The notes beneath the pieces were generated by a model. The model was not told where the DNA came from. It saw nothing but the letters and a program-made list of their open reading frames with translations, and searched no databases. 64,000 bases of DNA from Tetrastigma voinierianum (Eukaryota > Streptophyta > Magnoliopsida > Vitales > Vitaceae), in assembly GCA_016808115.1 (NCBI GenBank), contig JAEQBH010003857.1, positions 186,001-250,000 of the forward strand, written 5' to 3'. Both the position numbers and the translations under genes were made by a program. This document shows positions 1 through 12,400 of the stretch, piece after piece (positions within the stretch are counted from its first letter, which is position 1; the number at the start of each line of letters is the position of its first letter).

Positions 1-334
1 GAAGAACTGTAGGGTTCCGTTAACCATACTTGAAAAATGAAGCGAAAAGAAATGTACTATCTTATCCACCTAAATCCACATAGCTTGACTACCATTTTCT
101 ATGAAGCTACTCATGGGAGATTTGACCGACATGGTTCATTGTTTTTATTCAAACTAAAACACTTTGACAATAAAAGGAAAAAGAATGACAAATTCTTTCT
201 TCATTTTGCAACCAAACAGGCCATAAATATTTAAATAGGTTAAAGTGGATTGAGCCGACAACACAAGAAACATACAAGCAAAGGCGGCATCTGAGCTTTA
301 GGAAAACAAAAACAAAAAAACAAAACAAAAGCAT

Positions 335-455
335 TTGTGGAAGCGGATACACAACCACCTTCCAAACAAATTGCTGCTGGAAAATAGTACATCCTTGCAC
401 ATAATAGTCCAACACTTTCATTAACTTCACCAAGAAGATCAGGTGTCTCTAGTAC
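335..455 (-). CDS. CPSF160: CPSF160 exon (VLETPDLLGEV...), last in window
   Basis: It begins after the acceptor TAG at 456-457 and reads VLETPDLLGEVNESV, continuing in another frame as DYYVQGCTI, then toward the NLFG part of the family protein. An extra G after GTT (GTTGGAC where the family needs GTTGAC) and a changed TTTTCCAGCAG stretch break the frame. The 3' boundary is uncertain. The rest of the gene lies left of position 1. Confidence 0.72.
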
Positions 456-3400
456 CTAGACATCTAAAGGAAAAAAACAATCTGTCATCCTTATATCAAA
501 TAATAAACTTTAGAATAATCAGAAACTCAGAGAATATCAATCATTTCAACCTTAGACAAAGAATTACATGCTTCCACCTTCTTTCTTTTACAGAATGCAA
601 AAGGTCTCTCTCTCTCTCTCTTTCTTGAGAAAAGAAAGAAAAGATAGATAGAGAGAGAAGAAGAAAGAGAAAGAAGAAAGAATCAAAATACACTCTGTTA
701 ATCACATTCAACAGTAAGATCAAAATAGTGCAGTACTAAAAGAGGTCTGGCAACCAAGCAAAATGCATAGATTTAGCGGATAACCTTAGTTTTTTATAGT
801 AACATGATAAGTGAATGAGGTTACCATTGTTCGAGATTCCAGACTTATGATCAAGTACGCATGATACTCGTCATCCTTAGCAGCCATCTTGGTAGAATCA
901 ACATTATGACCACGTGTGTTCTTGTGGTAAACCGTCCAAATTCCTTTGCAACCAGGTAGTTCAACCTTTTTCTCGTCAACAAGAGATCGTTTCAAATGGG
1001 ATTCAACATTGATAAAAATACAGTTAAAATTCAGAATTTGGGCCAAATGCAGTACACACCACTTTTACATATGTATATATATATTGCTAGAAGTAAGAAG
1101 AGATAGTATATTAACCAAAAAGCCAGGACAGCCTTGTATACAGGAGGAAGTATACAAAGGAACCAAAGGCCTATAAAAGGGCTCAAAACAAAACCTACCA
1201 GCTGACAACGCACACTAAAGAATGCAAAAAAGGCGTCTTACAATACTCTTAATCTGACCATGCTAGCCCGAAACGGAGGAACTAGAAAAAAAGACTTAGC
1301 GTAATAAAGGAGAAACATTCATCATCAGTATACATGTGGATATGCATATGCTTAGTGTATAATAGGAATATCCCCGCTCTGGGATTAAAATCAATTTTGG
1401 TGTAATCTTTTTGCATGGTCCACTATTTTTATAATTCAGAGTACTATTGATAGGATCAGATTGAGGGCATCGGTCTCTTGTTTGGCTGTTTCTTGCTGTT
1501 TGATGCATGCTAGCATTGTATGCTCCATGTATACCTTGGGCGGTTTTTGGCGTCTCTCCTTTCTTAATATAATCCTTTTTAATAATCAAAAATAAAAATA
1601 AAAATGAAAAAATATATCCCCTTCAACAACATTATAGAAGAATTATATCTATGAATTGAACCATGTGCAAATGGGCAATCTTCATATCGAGATTATAATT
1701 GAAGATTTTTTTTTCTAGCGAAGTTATAAAGTGAGATGATACTAAATAATCGAGACGGGACGGGACAATTGAACTTTGCACATGTTGTAATGCCATCTGT
1801 AGTAACCGTAATGACATCTAGAATGTCAAAAATAAATTGGTGAGGAGGATGCTCTAATAGATACAAACAAACATAATATTCGCAAGACTTTTTTTCGTTT
1901 GATCGGAGAAAAAAGTATTTATAAACTGTAGAAGTTTTAGATCGAAAATTGGGTTGACCTAGAGAAGAGCATAATTAAACGGACCATCTTAACATGAAAT
2001 GTAACATGATGAATTAGACGAATGGAAATTAATAGAATAGTCAAAATATTTTAGAAGAAGAAAATAAATAAAATAAACCTCATGTACCAATACCAAGTAA
2101 TAGTGTTGCGGCATAACAAAGCGACTTTAGTAAGGAAAGTTACGAGTTTGAAAGTGGTGTCCTTGCTAGATATAATTGAGCTTTACTGCTCCATTTTATC
2201 CTTTGAAATCTTCTCTAAATTCAGTCTAGGTTGAACAATTTAGAGAAGATTTGCCTCCTAGAAAAAACAATAATTGTTGAAAAGGGGCAAATTGATGCTC
2301 ATCAAAAGTACTTCCCAAAGTTAAAATCGATATCCATCTACTAGTCGGTTCTTATTCTTCCTGAAAACTTGCTCTTTAGGTAACACAAGGAAAACTTTTC
2401 GTCAACGACATAAAATAATATAACAACCGAAATGAATCTTTGGATCTCGAAGAGACTTAGTGAAAATGTCTGCTAGTTGGTCACTCGAGTCGATGAAGAA
2501 GAAGAGAAAGAGAAAGAAGAAGAGGAAAAAGAAGAGGAAGAATACATACATGGTCGATGGCGCACCTATGGAGGGCTTCGCGCCTCATAAAAGGCGCGCG
2601 CCTTTGCCGCCTTCAGTGCACCTTCGTGAAAGGGCGTCGCCCCCGGAGCTCAGAAGTGAGGCACCATGCTGCGGCACGCCTACGCTTGCCTAGGGCGCCT
2701 TTCCTGGCTCTATGGACTTAGGGAAGCTTCAGTATTTTAGAGAAGTGAGATAGTTTAATCTAAATCCGGTGTCTGCTATGAATCGAGAAAGTATGCGCTT
2801 GGAAATATTAGAAGAGAGCGGTATGCTAGATTGCAAGCACGTAGACACTCTGTAGATGCGAATGTCAGCTTCGTACGGGACGGGAGCCTGATCGAGGAAT
2901 ATCAGCGACTTGTGGGAAAACTAAACTATCTCACCATCCTTTCGACCCGGACATTTCCTTTCCCGGTGAGTGTTGTTGTGATTCTTACAATCACCATGTA
3001 TTAAGCTTTTGGGATGTTGTGATTCGTATCCTCCGACCATAAGGAACACCATGCGAGGGTGTTATATGAAAACAGTCACACCCAGGTGTGGAATGTATTA
3101 TGATGGCGGGACCAATAGCGCATTCGAGATCTACGAGGTGCATTAGGAGAAGGATTTTCCTTTTCTGGAGGACTTTATAGATTTAAAGAACCTAATTTAT
3201 TTTTATTCCTCCTTATGGGTCTCAACTATTACAACTACCAAGTGCATTCCTCTTTATTGTCCTTTGTTATTGACTCATTTGGAAATTGGTATGTGGATCG
3301 AGTAGAAAGGAGGAGCGATGTAGGAACCTTCCTATAGGAGTTGCACTAACCTCGAAGAATGTTGGTCGCTTTTCTTTGATCCTACGTGGTACTCTTCGAT

Positions 3401-6400
3401 GTATTTTCACCTTAGAACAAGGAAGAAGGTTCTCCATCTCCCTGAGCCGAATGACATATTGCCCTGACTAAGGCTATTTGCTTGAAGCATAAGTAAGGGA
3501 TCTCACTCCTTGAGTTTGTTTTAATAGAATAGTTTGTAGCCACATTGTGGCTCTGTGTCTTTGCAGATACTCTCATACCTCAAAAATACAATTGCTGCCT
3601 CTTGTTTTAATAGAAACTATCATGAGAAAATACACAGCGAGAGAAACTCATACCTCCAAATTTGTCTTGAAAATAAACAGAACAAAATTTAGCACATTTA
3701 CCTCAGTGATCATTTCTGAATGAATTGACTGTTGCAGAATGCGAAGGCTTACCGTTCTTCCCATGGCCAGAACAACACACCTGAAAGAATATCCAAAATA
3801 ATAAATTTAACAATCAGATTTTCAAACTATAAGACAGGATGCTTCAAGATTCTCGGATTTGGATATGGTTAATGCATGGAAAACTACTCAATGACTCAGA
3901 AATTATAATAGTCTAGGTTGAAACCTAACTAAATACTAACATGAATTGCAATCCAGAATTGCACAAAGCAGTGCGTGCTCACACACAAACACCTGAAAAA
4001 GGTTGGCGAAGTCTTGCATTTATTATTCATCAAAGCCTAACAAGGCAACGCAAGCAACAGGTTCATAATTACTTTGTTTAGCAACGCCGGTTACTTTTGG
4101 AGTCGGCAAATAATTCGAAGTCCATAGGCAAAGTCTTTTAGGGGACCAACATTGATGAACGAATCCCTCACTGAAAATGTAAAGGTCTTCTGCTTGCATC
4201 AAGAAAATAATAAGATTATCAGAAGGAGAAGGTAGATGAGAAACACTAAGAAGTAAGAGTTTTAGACATGAATAGTGTATTTTAAATAAAAAATCCAAAA
4301 ATTATTTGAAGTTTCAAAAATATGTCCAAAGTAGTGCGTGATGGAGTAGGTGGCAATGGCCGTCGTTGTGAACGACGGCCTTTAGCAAGAGTTAAATAGG
4401 CCAGGCGTTGTGCAGCATTGGCCTTTAGTAAAGTTGGCGGCGTTATGGCCGACGTTATTATAAAATTACGGTGCCGGCGTTGTGAATGGCGGCCGATGAG
4501 TTTGTTAAAGGCCGTCGTTCCTGGCGGCGGCCATTGGCTTCCGAACCTCGGCGTCGTCTTCTGTTCCGGTCTTTCTGAACCTTTTCTTGAAGGCGAAAAT
4601 ATTTGAGCAGACAAGTGGAATTTAAAGTAAAGCACTGCTGTCAGCGCAGAAAAAGAATAATAGAAATATAGATGGCGATCGGTCTGACGGCCAATCTAAA
4701 TACACCTTTACATTTTTTCTTGTTTTGGCGGTCGAAGCGTAATTTTGCTGGCCGGCCTTGGAAGAGTACATCTCACTCTGCTTTGAATTATTAGAGTGCG
4801 GACAAAGTTTCGTTTTCTTTTAAATTTTTGGGATCGAAAACAGAAAATTTGGTGACGGATGATTGGGGACCTCGAGCACGGTTACACGGCTTTTGTTGGG
4901 CATATAGCATAACATAATGAACAAGGAAGAAAGCTGAGCGTATTTATTACGTGGTGTATGAGATGTGGGCGATAGAACCATAAGAAAAGGTTCGGGAAGA
5001 AGGCGAAAATGTAGAAGGCGATCTTTGGAGTTTGGGTGTCGTGGTGGTCGTTGTGACGGCCTTTGGCTGCACTGATAACCGTCATTTACAACGCCCCGAC
5101 GGTGGGAATTTATACTGAATTCAATAGCCGGTGGCTTTGTCGACCTTTGAACTTTGCTAGGCCGTCGTTCCTAACAACGACTCAATACCACCTACTGCAC
5201 GCCTCTTTGAGCGTATTTTGACAAAATAATTTTTAGTTTTTATTTAAATGTACTATTCCGTCTAAAACTAGTAAATACGCTTTACCTGTCATTACTATTC
5301 CAAAAAACCTTAACAAGATAAATCAATCGCAATAAAACCAAATCAGTCACCCTTCATAAAAATAAAATTAGTCCTCAATAAAGTACAATATAAAGAACCC
5401 ACCATCCAGAAACAAGCATTCTACTTCCTTATTAATTTTGTAAGCATTGTTTCTAGTTAAGGCAAAAAAGGAAGTAGAAGCCAGATAATAGATGGATGTG
5501 AACAAATGTCACTCAACCTGTGATGTCTCTGTGCTATTTGGAGCCGAACCATATAAAGAAAGCTCCTCACCATTGACCATATCTTGTAACGCATCAGAAG
5601 AGGACTTGCGTAATCGCTTTGCTGAAGGAACATCACCTTCAATATCTCCAATCTGTAAAAGTCAAAGAAGCTTAAAAAATTTTTACATAATAATAATAAC
5701 AATAATAATAAATTTAAATAACACTGTATAATATCATGGATAATGGAATGACATTGGCATTTTTCCATGTTCACCAGTATAAGAATTTCAAAGCAGATTA
5801 ATTAAATAAAAGATGCTAAAATATATAACAAAGTTTAAGTGGCATGGTTCAAAAAGTCAAAGTGATCAGATACAGGAATTAGAATTCAGGTAAGATTCCA
5901 GCTCCAGATACAACCAGGAGGTTGAATTTTATTGAACTATATCCATAAATGATGCAAACTAAGGATGTATTAGAAAAATAACGTAACATGGTTCAAGAAA
6001 TCCAAACTCCAAATGCTAACATGAGGTTGAAGGTTATTCAATAATATTCCTAAATGATGCAGACTAGCATGGAATGGTTATTGACTGTATACACACCTCT
6101 TCCTTGACACTAGAAGACAGTATGGAAGTAAATTGCACAAGCAAACTATCTCCCAACCGACTGCCTAGAAAAAAGAATGCATTTCCAATAGCAGCAATTC
6201 CCTACAAACAAAAATGAAAATTTAAAGGTTTAAAAAATGGCATCATAAATAAACAATGTAATTTTTAGTTTTTGATACAAGTAAAACAGAAACCATGAAG
6301 ATTAAGCAAAAAAGAGATTATATCAACAGATATAACCAACCGAAGTAAGTACTGATGCCCTAGATTTTGAAAGATCAAGTCTGTGAACAACCCTGCAGAA

Positions 6401-9400
6401 GAAGATGTGAAAAGGTAAGAATCTGTTATACAAAGTTTACATAACTAGAGTCATTAAGAATATAAAAACTAATATGCATTACAACTTGAAATTTAGAATG
6501 ATGTATGTACAATGAATTTCCATATACAGAGAAAGGATATAATTCGACGTGCTCCTTTTCATTTTCTGATTTTCATGTCCTACAACTCTTCAATTTAAGG
6601 CAGAAAAAGATCTCAAAATGTGAACAAGCCCATCAAAAGCCCCATGCATGTGTATACCATCTTACATTGTTGGCTGAACAATAAAGCATTAGGGAGCCAA
6701 TTGAAGATTATCCTCCGTTTTAGGTATTTTAACTTTCCCTTTTGGTAACCAATTCAAGAGAATGCTCTAAAGTCTAATCAATTTATTTTCCCCAAAAGTA
6801 GGTCAGAGAAGGAACAAGATTCATTTAGGAAAATGCACTAATGTTGACATTTTTAAGAAAAGGGACTAATAATAGAATGGATGATAAACATTAAAACACA
6901 TATCAGGTTTCATATGAAAAAACAGGCAATCAATTCACCAGATCCATCCAAAAGATAAAAAGGTTCCTAGTTGGGGATCCCTTAAATCAAGGTTCTTAAT
7001 AACCAAAAAGGATTCCCATAAGGAGAGGAAAAATCACAAAAGTTGAGAAATCTTATAGTGATCTTAGATTTCAGTAGGCCCCTCAATGATATTTTGTGCA
7101 TCAAGGGCATGAACTGATGAAAAAATTTATTATTAAACAACTCATTAATGTTTCTGAATCCCACAAATATCAGTGTTAACAATAACCATAGTGTTGGATG
7201 GGTATCAGAATAAACACCAGTTACAACACTGCCATAAATATTCGTTAGCTTCTCGTCCTGCAATAATTAAAAATAAAATCGACAAATTTATAAATCTAGG
7301 CAATGGTGACGTGGCGACTCATTGACATTATAATATTTCTGAAACAATCCATCCTCTCCAACCCTTTATACTCCCTCCAAAACAGAGAAGAAAAGGAACA
7401 TGGTAAGCATTTCAGCACCCACTACCAATTTGATCTTAAGTCGATTTTGGTTCAGCAGAGGGAGCGAGCAAATCCCACTATATATTTGCAACAAAAGAAA
7501 AAAAAGATGATGATGAGAACAGGGACCTGTAATAAGATTAAAATGGAAGATTTTAGTTAGAAAAGATGATGGAGGTTTCTAATGAGAAATCAACAAGGCA
7601 TTTATATTGGTGAGCAAATCTCCCAAGTGATATGGGTATACCCCTCAACGTTAAACTATTTAAATGATATTAAGAAACTTGAACTAAAATTCTGATTCAT
7701 TGGAGGACTACCACTGGTGGCTTCCCCACTGAGGAGCACAAAAATGAAAATGGACGTGCTACTAGATATTTTAACGATAAGTGGGTACCGCTGTTGCCCC
7801 ATAAGAGATGAAAGACGGTTCACTTTTTTCTAATTATTCCCCTTTCCCCATCTTCCAGGAGTGAATAGAGCCTCACATTGGCAGAGTTCATAAAATGTGA
7901 AATCCCCTCCCAGTTTGGAAGGTGCGGATGATGATGATGCAACAAGGATTCTCAGTTGAATGCCAACAGAATATAGGAAGGGCATGTCAGTTAAACAGGA
8001 ACATAAAAAAAATTACTCACAGCTTAATGAATAAAGTTTTATCTAAAAAGTGAAAAATAAAAAACCACAGCATACCGCCCATCATAAACCAGTGTCAGCA
8101 AAAGTAGCTCTCCTGTTTTGTTGACCTTTATAGCCTATCATTTGATAACCAAATTGCATTCCTGCTTATCAAACTCCACACTAAAACTTGACCTGGACAT
8201 CTCCTGGCTGAAATAAAATGGAAATTTTCCATCTAGCTTAGAAATAATATAAATAAGGCTCATAATTGCATCTGTTAAACATCTATATATAGGACAACCC
8301 CAGGATGATTGTCTATGTGAAGAGAGAAAAATAGAGAATTCCCAATTTTATTATTTCCACAGAATAATCAATCTAATCTCTACATTACATGGACTTATAG
8401 GACTCACAATCTGATAAGACAATAAAGAAAAAGTGCAATGCTAACACTCCCCCTCAAGGCTGGAGCATATGTCATACCCAGCTATTCTGAATGTGTATTT
8501 AATTCTAGGACCTCTGAGAGATTTAGTAAAAATGTCTGCTAGTTGATCATTTGAATTGACAAAACTAGTAGCTATACATCCTGATGCGATCTTCTCTCTA
8601 ATGAAGTGGCAGTCAACTTCAATGTGTTTGGTCCTTTCATGGAAGACTGGATTGGATGCAATATGCAAAGCAGCCTAGTTATCACGAGATGAAGAGCACA
8701 AATACATTTAAATGTTCCGTCAACTCTACGGAGAAAGTGTCTACCGACCATGTAATTCACATGTTGCCCGAGGCCATAGCAGCTCGTGCTCGGCGGTAAC
8801 TGGATCTAGCCCTTGCATGTTGTTTCTTACTCTTCGGGATGTTAGGTTACCACCAATGAAAACACAATACCCGGAAGTGGAGCGTCCTATCGTGGGTGGG
8901 CCATTGATCTGCATGCGTGTAACCAATAACTTTGGGTGTGACCTCTATTCGTCTGATACACCTTGACACGGTGTACTTTTAATATATCGAAGAATGCGGA
9001 TTCTGACATCCCGATGACTATCACATGGTGATTGGCAAGGTGACTAACAACACTTCTGGAAGGAAATGCGAGTAGAGTAATGGTGAGATAGTCGGTTACC
9101 TACTGTCGTCGATATCTCCCGAGGATCTCGAAAGACTCCCCGTATGCGGTACAAGTTTGACATTAGGATCCATGGAGTGTCGACGGTTCTGATCTAACAT
9201 ACGGTTTCTTCCCGAATGTCTAAAGCATACTTCCGTTGGGAAGGCTACACAGGCTTGGATTGAGTTATCTCGATTCCCGGAAAGTACTTGAGTTTCCCAA
9301 GTCTTTAGTTTGAAAGTGGGTGAAAAAGATGTTGCTATTTACGATACCATCCCACGCGATCCTTTGCCGTAATGATGTAATCCATAACAACGGATAAATA

Positions 9401-12400
9401 CCTTTGCCCGAAGAGTTATGATGATAAAGCGAATGGTCTGGCATGCCGAAGCATGCCAAATTCTTGAACAACGGGGCAAAGCGTAAACCATGCTCGAGGA
9501 GATTGTTTCAAGCCATATATTGTTTCAAGCCATATAGAGAGCGGCGTAACTACACTGCTAAGCGGACTCCCACGAACATGAAAACCGAATTGGTTGCTCC
9601 ATATAAACCTCCTATTGAGATCACCATGAAGGAAGGCATTTTATGCTCGGCGAAAAGTGGCGGGAACACATGGCGGCCATGGAAGCGGACGGGCGAAGCG
9701 ATCGCAGCGCGGGAGAAGGTGTCGCCATGTCGGGCCCAATGGCACGGTATCCTTTGCGCATGACGGCGGGCCTTGCGACGATCGGCGGCCATCGGGACCC
9801 GACCTTGCGCGAATAGACCCGGCGACGGCCCAGGAAACTTACGGTAGTAACAACAAGATCCCGAGTGTTCGGGGAATCGGAAGCGACCACATTTCATCTA
9901 CACCGTTGCAATAAGCGGCTGGGGATGGGAAAGTGCCTCTGTTAATTCTTAGGAAAGCGATTGGAAATAGTAGAAACACATGCAGAGTAGGTGGAAGATA
10001 ATCGATGGTAACTCAAAAATTGTAAATAGGATGAGGGTTGCTAGTAGAGCGATTACCTTTTCGAAGAGCAATGGGCAAGTCATCGACGAGGGCGGAGTCG
10101 AGGGTAGGAGAGCCGAAGGGAGAGAAAGTGAGTGGGCAAGGGCCTCGGAAGGAAAGGAACAACGGCACGAGGGCGGCTGATGCGGCACGAAGGGACGAAG
10201 ATAGATCGTCAAATCGGGCGAAGAAGAGATGATAGGAAGGGGTAGCGAGACATGATGCGGGAAGAGACTCGGAAGAGGAGAAGAAGAAGGGAGAGTCCTC
10301 GAAGGTGGCGTCGACGGAGAGAAAGTAGCGATGATCGAGGGGAATAACGCGATAACCCTTACGAAGTCGGAGTAGCCTAGGAAGATGCATTTGGCCTTGG
10401 CTGGCTTGTCTTGTCGGTAGAATATGTTTCATGATACAACGAAAAACACGAGGAGGAAGGAAATACAGAGGTTGGTCGGGGGAAAAAGAAGGGAATGAGG
10501 AATGCGAGCATAGTACGAGATGAGGGCATACGATTAATCAAATAACAGGCACAGCAGGACGCGTCCCCCAACGAAAAGGAACATGATGAGTGGAGAAGAG
10601 TGCATTTGATAAGATGACGATTCTTACGTTCGGCTACCGGAATTTGTTGAGGAGTGTGGCTTATGAAAGGCTGACGAAGGATCCCGTATTTGGGACATAA
10701 ATGAAATAAAGGTGCAGAAAAAATATTCTCGGAGCATTATCACTCGTACACACGAATAGAAATATTGAAGCGGGTAGAATTTCAGCATAAATTTACGGAA
10801 AATAGAAAATAACTCAGCTTCGAGTTTCATTAAAAATAACCCAACAGTACGCTCGAGAATAGTCATGATGAAAGTGACAAAATCTTGGCTTCAAAGTAGG
10901 CAGTCCATGAGGACCCGAACATCGGTGTGGACAAGGTCGAAAGGATGTTGCCGATTATTCAGCGGCTGCGGGAGCGAGATGCAGTATGTTTCCTGGTGAC
11001 GGGACTCACCTTGTAGTGACGACAAAGTGGAAGCGAGGGACGTCTTGGAACCCCAGAAAGACTAGGGTAGCTGGAAACGTTTGTGGATGAGAATTAGACA
11101 TCGGTGGAAAGCATGAAAGCTACTTGAGGAGATGATTGCGAGGTGAGGTGATAGAGGCCCTGTGACTCACATCCGATGCCAGTCGTCTTCCCCGTACTCC
11201 AGTCCTGCAAGGTCACAAATTTATCAGAAAAAATAATGGAGCAGTTAAGAGTACGAATGATTTTGCTGATAGAAATAGATTAAAAGGACACTCGAGGTAT
11301 AAGGACGGAAGTGAGAGGGTACGGGAAGGAGAGGATGAGCGAACCAATACCTTTAGCCACGGTTTGAGAACCATTGTAAGGTAACGGTGGTGAGCTGGGG
11401 TAGTGGTAGAGGAGATCTTTGTTACCGGAAATGTGATCGGGCACAGTGCAGAATCGGGAGTCCCGAGAAGATGTATGGAAGTAAAGCGCGACGAGAGGCA
11501 TTGCCGGTCTAGGCAACGAGAGGCCTTGTGGTGACTTGGGCGCTTGATAGCGAATAGGCATCATACTCCCAGCAGCCGGTGAGGGGAGCATACACGAGAT
11601 ATGCGGGAGGCTCGAGTGCGGGGCGGCGAAGTAGAATCGAAGTGGGCCACGATGTGCAGTCGAGAAGGGCGATCGATACAGCGATAACAACGATCACGAA
11701 TTCTGTGGCGACTTATTGCAATAGGAGCAATGAGACGTTGTCCTCGACCTCGAGTACTGCATTTGCGATCATCCTCGAAGGATTAGTATGAAAACTAACA
11801 CCGGAAGAATCTAAGAGGTATCGGATAGCGAGAAGTGCGTGTGGAGAGATACGGAGGCGAGCAAACACATCATCGGGGCGGGAGCGATGGGTGCGAAATC
11901 GATCTCGGTCGAGTCGGACGGAGGCGATAAGTAAGGACCATAAGAACTTGTCAACCTGCGTTTGTTGAGCCCAACGTCACTAGTTAGAGGCATCAATGTC
12001 AGGAACTCCTCCTTAAGAGAGGCAATCCCAATATAATTAGATAGATCCATGTCTTGTTGGCGGATATTAACAATAGCGAAGCCACCTTAAAACCTTTGGA
12101 TATCTGTTCGTGTATAAAGCTTTTGCACGATTCAACTTAGAACATGTCTTGTAAAGATGAAGCAAATTTTGGATCAATCGATTGCCATAATACGCTACAT
12201 AGTTGTGCATCTATTTTCTTCCATTGCACCTTGTCGACACGGGTATCATCCTCGGAGTGTAATAAGATGATCCTCATATACTGTCCCGCTGAACGAGTTC
12301 CACGAAGGCCGGCCAGGAGAGATAATTCTCCTTGCGATCAATGAATTTTCTGATGTAGTAGGAGATCGGAGAGATAACATAAGTAAAAATGAATTTTTAG

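Larger units (their letters stand above)
966..3701 (-). other. CPSF160 intron with LINE and copia scraps
   Basis: A 2.7 kb intron. It holds two LINE 3' remnants (about 1090-1210 and 1430-1612), copia scraps (about 2390-2490 and 2700-3160), an AAG-rich purine run (2492-2545) and GC-rich low-complexity DNA (2545-2705). I see nothing coding in 1620-2380 or 3160-3700. Confidence 0.7.
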
